Shown one piece after another: positions 20,001 to 26,392 of a stretch of 26,392 bases of DNA. The notes under the pieces are model-generated. The model was not told the origin of the DNA, did no database searches, and saw only the letters and a list, made by a program, of their open reading frames with translations. The translations under genes and the position numbers were made by a program. The first letter of the stretch is position 1, and the number at the start of each line of letters is the position of its first letter. Source of the stretch: Azolla pinnata (Eukaryota; Streptophyta; Polypodiopsida; Salviniales; Salviniaceae); NCBI GenBank assembly GCA_037176905.1, contig JBBBWG010006524.1, positions 1-26,392 of the forward strand. The letters are read 5' to 3'.

Positions 20001-23000
20001 TATATTAGCGTATTTTAAGAGGCCAAAATGACCTATAAGACTGACAAGAAATACATCTTCAATCGTTCTGACCAACCTTGCATAGAAAGGAACATCGTTC
20101 GGATACTAGCGTTGCCAGAAGGGATATCGATTCTGCTGGAGCTGCACGGGCTATCAAAGAAAATGCACTAAGTCGCTCATCTCTGGCTGCATAAGGAATA
20201 TGATTAATGAGGTAGTGGTTAAAAAGTTATAACACATTCCCAGATATGGCTCAACGTAATGACAATGATTTTTTGGTACAATGAATGAATTCGATTTTTA
20301 TGTTTGTTCCAATTCCATCATTTTGAGCTTTCATTGTAAAGGCACATTATTTTTTCATTTTGGCCAGCTAATTCTATGCATAAAAAAAAGGTATTAGTTT
20401 ATTCTTTGTAATGTATATAGCAACAGAATTTTGCTTAAAAGACACTAACTCGTTCCTCCATCCTTTTCATCACTTTCCTTTTCTCTGTAATAAAACAATA
20501 TCCTCAAAGTACTAAGAATGGATGAAAACAGTATCATGTCCAGAGTCAAATGTCAACCCTAGAAAGTGATAATCCAAATTGTGGCTGACAGCCTTCACAT
20601 CAACCAACAACGCAGTAGGATTAAGCATTAATATATAGGAGACCATTAAGAGAAAATAATGCACATGGGAAATTACTTTTGTGGGCAAATGGTCCTCGCT
20701 ATTCAAAATAATAAGAAACCTATGAAAAAAAATTATTTGAGTAGATTGAAGAAACATAGTTCAATAGAAAAATTTGTCTATCTTTTACTTTCTTTCAAAT
20801 TTGATAGTTACAAAGCACCAAACTTATAAATTAGTTAGTTAAAATACAATTTTACACATTCAAAGAAATGGGAGTGTCTACTGAGCCAATCTACAATCAA
20901 TGCCACACTTGTGCCTATGCCTATATACAGTGTAAGCATATTTACATTCATGGCGTACCGGAACAATACTATTAAAAATATATCTAGTAATTGTATACAC
21001 AAAGGCTTTAATTCAGATACATAATTAGAAAGATATTGACTTTCCAAGTTCATGTTCTAGATGTATAAAATATAATAGCCATAACCTTTAACAACCTGCA
21101 ATTGCCGCTTGTAATTGTTCAGATTCGTCATCTTCATCAGAAGAAGTTGCTGCAACTGCACGAAAACTGTGTCAGGTATCATGAATTGCAACATAAGTCT
21201 CAACATGATTTACATATACCTCTCAGTTCAGTATGCACAAAGGTTCGAAACACTACTGCAGCTGCCTGAACTCCAGATTGTGGGAAAGGAATCTTCTTGC
21301 TCAAATCTGCAGGCTGATTGCATGTAGATGGTCTGATTTGTTTTGGCATAGTAATGATATCCAAATACTAAAGTTGGAGCTTTCCAACATGCTTATTCAG
21401 GTACTATGTTTGCCAGCAGGTCTAATCGCTTAAAAATTTACAAGGCTTTATATGAACAAGGGCTATTCTCACAAAAGATAGACCATAAAGATTTCAAAAT
21501 CGACACAGTGCAATCAACTTTACGAGTTGCAATTAGCAATAAATAAAATGGAGTTTTTTGAGAGGATGCAATTAGCAATGGGCCCAATTTGGTCATGATT
21601 AGTTCAGTTTTCCAGTAACTGAACAGATCTGAAGATAAACTGGAAAAGGAAAGCCAAGCCAAGTTGACCAATGAAACCAGAACTAAACCATTTGTTTAAA
21701 ACTTGAAACCAAATCAATTCGACTAGATCAAAATGAGAACCAAGAAAAACAGTTTTTATATGTTGTAACATCAAAGTGGACCATTAGTTTGAATTGCTCT
21801 AAAATTTAACATCATCCAACATACATTTTTTCAATTATATGACGTGAATTCAACCTAAAACATAATCCAAACTATGTAGTACAAGATTAAAATTTGGTTC
21901 TATCAATTGTACATAAATAGCCTAATCCATCAAATGGTTTCATAAAAGTGTTGATTTATTACATAATAATTACAAGATTGATGGATTGGTAATTAATATC
22001 AAGTTAATAAATTATTCACTTTTACATTCAAACTTGTCAATCCCATTTAAGCCATAGACCTAGAACCAGATTGAGTCGAATTATAAAAAATAGAACCAAA
22101 CCAAATCAAACTAATTCATAGACAAACCAACAAAAATGAAATAAACTCCGCCTAGTTTCCTTAAACCAAACCAAATCCAAACTTCCTTCTGTCAACCTGA
22201 CCCATTTTGAAACCGAGGCTTCATCAGTTTGGCTTGTCTTGAACCAAACTGAGCCCATTGCTGGATGCAATATGTTGGCATAGCAACTAAGTGAAAGTAG
22301 AATTAGTCATGAGAGATACATGAGAGATAAGCTGATGGAGCATATTATACATCCTAATCCTTAGAGATCTCACTAAAACTATCTTTCAAACCTGCAGCAT
22401 TAATTTCTCAAGTCTGTTCATCTATTTCGATGTAAACTCGAAAAGCATAAATTGAAAGTCATTTGCACAAGTTCAAACTATGCCTTTATCAACAAAAACT
22501 CATGTTTATGCAAAGAAGAAGTTGGCTACTTTACTTTCTCTCACCTGCAAAAGACATGTCCATGTATCAAGAAGGCTACCAGTTGCTTCCTCTGCCCAGG
22601 TTTCTTCTTCCTCCCGTTTTTCACCACCTACTTTAATAATTTCTTCCGTAAGGGATGACAAAAGATGTAAGGTGCTGAAAAAACAAACAAAATTCCTTGT
22701 TACTTTCCTGTAATAAATTTACATGAAAAGGAGTAAGTATGTTTACTACTTTTGTCCTATGGGTTTCAAGAAATTATCAAAAACTGCAGGAGATGTCAGA
22801 CTAGCAATAGATCCAAGCGCCCGTAAACCATCCAGCAGCTCACTGTATACAGAAACAGCACATTCTTTCACTTGGATATTGCTGATGAGTACTTTTACTA
22901 CTTGGAAAACATATTCTGAATCTAAACAGAAACTACCTTTCACTTTTTCCAGTTTTAACAGCCAAAATAACAGACTCTGGAGGGCTGATCCATACTGCAA

Positions 23001-26000
23001 TACTACTTAACATGCGCTGTAAATGCTGCTCTTGTGTAACTCCTTTGTCTGAAGAAAACATTAGGATGAGTATAACAAAAAGCTGTGGTTTTTCTCTGTG
23101 ACAACAAAAAGTAACTAGTGGGCGCATTCAGCAAAAATCAGAACTATCCTTATAGCATGTCAGTTCTTGCATCTTCCATATTCTGAATATGAAGTTATTT
23201 ATTATGGTATCAATAGAACTTGTTCTACGTGTACAGAATAAGGTAGCTGGGAAAACAGCTGAATAATAAACAATTACTCATCATAAAATACTCCATTGCC
23301 CATGCAAGTGGAGAGTATAATATTCTTTGAAGAGCATTACATTTGAAAAATAAACAAATACCTGGTTCTCACATTAACAAAATCAGATCCTGATATGCTT
23401 ACCAGGAGGGAAAATGCTTCCAGAGAGACAGCAGAGCTGTAGGATCAGTTGTCTTGCTGACACACAGAGTGGTGAGTCCATCCAGCTGCTCTCAGAGGTT
23501 TGTTGCCTGATACAAGAATAGAAGTGCAAGAGCCAATTCGTATGATTTGGTGAAAGTAGAACCTCTTGCCATGCAGGCCCTGGCTGATTGACATATAAAA
23601 AAATACAAAAATTACTCACAACCTGTACATTCATAAAAGCTTCAATACTGAGACAAATGCTAACCTGGACAAATGTTCCAGCATCTCCACCACGTTTTCC
23701 ATTTGAATAGTCATAACTCATGGAAAACGCACTGGCTCTGCTTTTTGCAATAACATTGCCCAAGCTCCCATGAAATTCCCAGCATAATATCTGACACATG
23801 AACCTCAACGCTGATGCACAAACATGCAGCTCCAGCTGGTTCGACGTATTCTGTAAAACCCTCTCTGCTACACCATATAATGCATCTAGTGTCCACATAT
23901 AAAATTTCTGGATATAACAGGCATAATTTAAGCAAGGAACCAAGTAGAAATCCGCAAATTCACTTAGAATGGTACTAAATAGAAATAATGACCCACTCAG
24001 ATTTTCCTTTTATGACTACATTTACCTGTAAATAATCTAGCTCTAATGATGCTCGGCAATGTTCATGAAATTCAGCAGACAAACCCATGACACTAGCTGT
24101 AGAAGGAGAGAATTCTGAAACCTGAACTTTCAAGTCACGTTCTCTTCAAAGTCCTTATGAGCTTGCATGACAAAATGTGAAATCCATTGAATATCACCAT
24201 ACCAATGACTCCAAGAAAGAAATGCCTGCAACTTGACCAGGTAGGCCATGTGTGCCCAAAACTGCTTGTTTAACCTGGAAAAGAAATGAAATTTGTCTCA
24301 ATACCAATCAGAGATAACAAAATTAGCCAAGAATGTATGATCATGAGCTTTAGATTGTTTTCATTCAATATTGTCCCAAAATAAAGCAAAGAAAACCTAA
24401 CTATCAGAGTTGAACAATGGCACACTTAATCAAATTTTTCTAGGTTAAGACAGAAGAAAAGAAATAAGATACATTAACATCTTTTCAATGAAAATGACCA
24501 ATGAAACCAAATGAGAGATTACAATCTTACAATATCGGTTTATCGTTGAGAACACACCAAGTAAATATAACTAACTCAGAATATCTTCCTAAGATACCAT
24601 ATAAACACTGTACATTCTAAGTGTAGATGATGTGAAAGTTCTGCCATTAAAATATCTTCAACATGGGCTCAACCAACTGGATAGGATTCAGAAGCAACCC
24701 TAAACCCTAAACCCTTTTCCAGTATACCTGGCAAAGGTTCAATTTTCCAGTTACAAACAACCAAGTTCTCAGTGTATATTGAAGCTCATTTAGACAGTAA
24801 AGCATCTACTTTTAAACTTGTTTTATTTATTCCCAAGGCAAACAGCCAGTATATATTCTTTCCTGCACTTCCATTTGTCACTAATGTGCTATGATTCAAT
24901 TTTTTTCTTCGTTTATTCAATTCCTATAGTCAATTTGAGCTTAACGGCATAATATGAGACAGCTGGAAAGACCAGAGAAAAAGTAAAAACAGAGATGGTA
25001 CCTCGTTGAAAAAGTCCTCTTTCTCGGTAGCAACCATTTCCAACCTGATGTATAAATCAAGTGTAATGACTTAATAAGAGCTTGCAAGTTAAAGAGAACT
25101 GTTTAAAGATAGAAATATTTTATTTATTTTCTTGAGTGTATCACAAAAGACAATAACGATTAGAAAAAGCAAAAGCTCCTTGATATGAAGAGGAAAGCGA
25201 GTTCCTTATGTTGATTAAAATTTTGTATTTCCAGTCCCTAATTTATAGAAACTCAGTAAGTACACAATGAGGAGAGGGCTTAGATGTACAGTACAAATAT
25301 ACAATTCCTCCTATGTTTTTCTGTTTATCCATTGTGAATTCTATAGAGATTATAAAAAATATCTTAGCCTCAACAGCTACATTATCTGACTCAGATCAAA
25401 TATTTTCCCATGAACATGTAGTACAGCATATTTCAGAGAGGTTATTCAAAGTATCATGAAGAGACTTGAGGAGACCTGGCGACATCAAGGGAGTAAGAGA
25501 AGAATGTGCAAAGAAGAGCCATTGAGAGTAAGAGATTGTGCAGAGTTGAGGCATTGACAGTAAGAAGAGATTGTACAGAGTAGAGGCATTGATGGAGGAA
25601 GAGTAGTAGTAAAATAAAGAGGAGGATTCTATAACTTTGGAGAACTCTCACGATTAATGCGGCATTACCAGCCACGTTTCGTTAACATTGCAGCTACAGC
25701 TGAAACTTTCGACTGCACATATGCTTCTGGAGCAGCAGCCCTTGCCATTACATATTGGAGGCAATAACTGCAATAAAGCACATACTGAGTTACACAACTA
25801 GCTTGTCTGTGCTCCACTGAATCATTACTAATTGAGCAGAAAAATAAAGCACATTCTGAGTTAGACTTCTAGCATGTCTGTACACAAGTGAATCATTGAA
25901 TAATTGGGAAGAACAAGAAGCATTTTCATAACATACTTGCGCAAATTACTTTTCTCGTCTGCCATAAGCAAGCTCCATTCACGTATTGTTGACTCCTGTA

Positions 26001-26392
26001 AAGCTGCAGCAGCTTGGAAACGTGCATTCGCCATTTGGGAATGCTCTACAAATAAAATTTTCCCAATTCTATAGAATCATAAAAGAGTAACTTCGGAGAA
26101 AAACTCTCGTGATTAATGCAGCATGCTGTGTATTTTGTATGCTTTAACAGATTATCCATCCAATGAGATGTGATTTCACATCTGCAAAGATTGTTTTCTT
26201 CTGACCAAAAGAAATTGACATCCTGCTGACTCCATTGACTGGCACTCATCCAGTATCTCTTTTATTGATTGTTAAGAAAAGTTATTGCAATAAGATAGAG
26301 TAAAAGTAATGTCAGCAAAATGTAGAATCATCAATGTATTCTTCATTTGAGCATACTCGCAAAGAAAGCAAACGAATTAAAATTCCTACAAA
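14064..26392 (-). CDS. XPO4: Exportin-4 (importin-beta family nuclear export receptor), 5' end outside window
   Basis: Ran-dependent karyopherin. Animal XPO4 exports eIF5A and SMAD3, and Arabidopsis XPO4 (At3g04490) affects shuttling of TOPLESS corepressors. Coding exons in transcript order: 26045-25937, 25767-25669, 25044-25002, 24274-24203, 24121-24026, 23907-23665, 23583-23403, 23048-22937, 22842-22750, 22674-22545, 21313-21220, 21155-21096, 20186-20077, 19425-19318, 19165-19092, 18506-18431, 17452-17210, 17126-17055, 16786-16712, 16569-16505, 16431-16329, 16259-16128, 16042-15899, 15494-15387, 15308-15255, 15177-15100, 15025-14912, 14776-14577, 14415-14346, 14252-14064. All introns are GT-AG and every join keeps frame: 3347 nt, 1114 residues plus a split first codon. 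Recognisable blocks include ANARFQAAAALQES, YVLLKFVVDWVDGQ, WTLLISGHVLADSGDGE and, at the C-terminus, RFRANLYIFLAEVRGFL. About 60 N-terminal residues (the segment before HSQMANARF) are not in 26046-26392, so the first exon or exons lie further upstream. The protein is mostly helical HEAT-type repeat by family knowledge. Confidence 0.95.
18291..18316 (+). repeat. Intronic repeat arm 1 (inverted copy at 20016-20041)
   Basis: GTCTTATAGG, two variable bases, then ATTTTGGCCTCTTA. The reverse complement lies at 20016-20041 with 24 of 26 positions matching, and weaker similarity (TAATATA) continues outward. It lies in the XPO4 intron 17453-18430. Probably the end of a repeat family I cannot name. 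Confidence 0.8.
20016..20041 (-). repeat. Intronic repeat arm 2 (inverted copy of 18291-18316)
   Basis: Reads TAAGAGGCCAAAAT...CCTATAAGAC on the + strand, the inverted partner of 18291-18316. It lies in XPO4 intron 19426-20076. The two arms enclose three XPO4 exons, so they are not the two ends of a single inserted element. Confidence 0.8.
21573..22263. mobile_element. Non-autonomous hAT-type transposon (691 bp) in an XPO4 intron
   Basis: The left end begins TAGCAATGGGCCCAATTTGG. The right end, read inward on the other strand from 22263, begins CAGCAATGGGCTCAGTTTGG. The terminal inverted repeats of about 21 bp therefore differ at only a few positions. The element is flanked exactly by the 8-bp direct repeat GATGCAAT at 21565-21572 and 22264-22271. 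An 8-bp target duplication and a YAG... terminus are hallmarks of the hAT superfamily. The interior has no transposase frame and is rich in AACCAAACCAAAT motifs, as in many plant hAT MITEs. It sits in the intron 21314-22544 and does not disturb the neighbouring splice sites. Confidence 0.85.
24696..24714. repeat. Short interstitial telomeric repeat in an XPO4 intron
   Basis: AACCCTAAACCCTAAACCC, about two and a half perfect plant telomere units, inside the XPO4 intron 24275-25001. Confidence 0.85.
25517..25590. repeat. Tandem duplication of about 33-36 bp in an XPO4 intron
   Basis: CATTGAGAGTAAGAGATTGTGCAGAG-type sequence recurs as CATTGACAGTAAGAAGAGATTGTACAGAG, each followed by GAGGCATTGA. 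It lies in the intron 25045-25668. Confidence 0.7.
25772..25913. repeat. 71-bp tandem duplication in an XPO4 intron
   Basis: AATAAAGCACATACTGAGTT at 25772 recurs as AATAAAGCACATTCTGAGTT at 25843. Both copies continue with TAGCWTGTCTGT and GAATCATT. Copy 1 starts five bases from the exon that begins at 25767, so the duplicated block includes sequence next to a splice acceptor. Confidence 0.8.
26046..26392 (-). other. XPO4 intron upstream of the first visible coding exon
   Basis: No sequence encoding the missing XPO4 N-terminus was found. The acceptor for the exon starting at 26045 reads TTTGTAG at 26052-26046. A segment at about 26087-26128 resembles 25631-25670, which spans the donor of the next exon. 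Confidence 0.6.

Noticed and set aside
1-26392. CRISPR arrays, tRNA or rRNA genes, bacterial operons
   Set aside because: The tandem repeats lack unique spacers of constant length, no cloverleaf or rRNA sequence was recognised, and the genes are spliced plant nuclear genes.

Overview
This window is nuclear DNA of a flowering plant. It holds three intron-rich genes with GT-AG introns, interstitial plant telomere-type repeats (CCCTAAA), a hAT-type transposon and decayed LINE coding sequence. The GC-rich first exons beside AT-rich later exons hint at a monocot, but that is only a guess. No bacterial, viral or organellar genes were seen.

Layout from left to right. Positions 1-3770 are gene-poor: fragments of LINE (non-LTR retrotransposon) coding sequence lie in and beside a long purine-rich minisatellite of AAGTAGAGAGAG-type and then TAATTAGAGAGAG-type monomers. 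This array runs almost up to the start codon of ARL1 (3969-8298, + strand), a complete 8-exon gene for a 182-residue ARF-like small GTPase of the trans-Golgi. Convergent to it is a complete 6-exon gene (12543-9815, - strand) for a 243-residue GDSL/SGNH esterase of the IAH1 (isoamyl-acetate esterase-like) family. Between the two 3' ends lies a telomere-like minisatellite. Upstream of the esterase start lies a nine-copy minisatellite of about 59 bp. The rest, 26392-14064 on the - strand, is the exportin-4 gene (XPO4). Thirty coding exons are in the window; only the N-terminal exon or exons, roughly the first 60 residues, are missing beyond the right edge.

The exon joins were worked out by hand from splice signals, reading-frame continuity and remembered homologous proteins. 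All three models keep an open frame from start (or window edge) to stop, which is a strong internal check. The genes have unrelated housekeeping roles (Golgi traffic, ester hydrolysis, nuclear transport) and show no sign of acting as a pathway.

I found no evidence for a wholly new system. The best second-look items are: a hAT element with an exact 8-bp target duplication inside an XPO4 intron; an intronic inverted repeat flanking three frame-neutral XPO4 exons; stop-free or isoform-making retained introns in XPO4 and ARL1; an overlapping upstream ATG at ARL1; and minisatellites next to two promoters.
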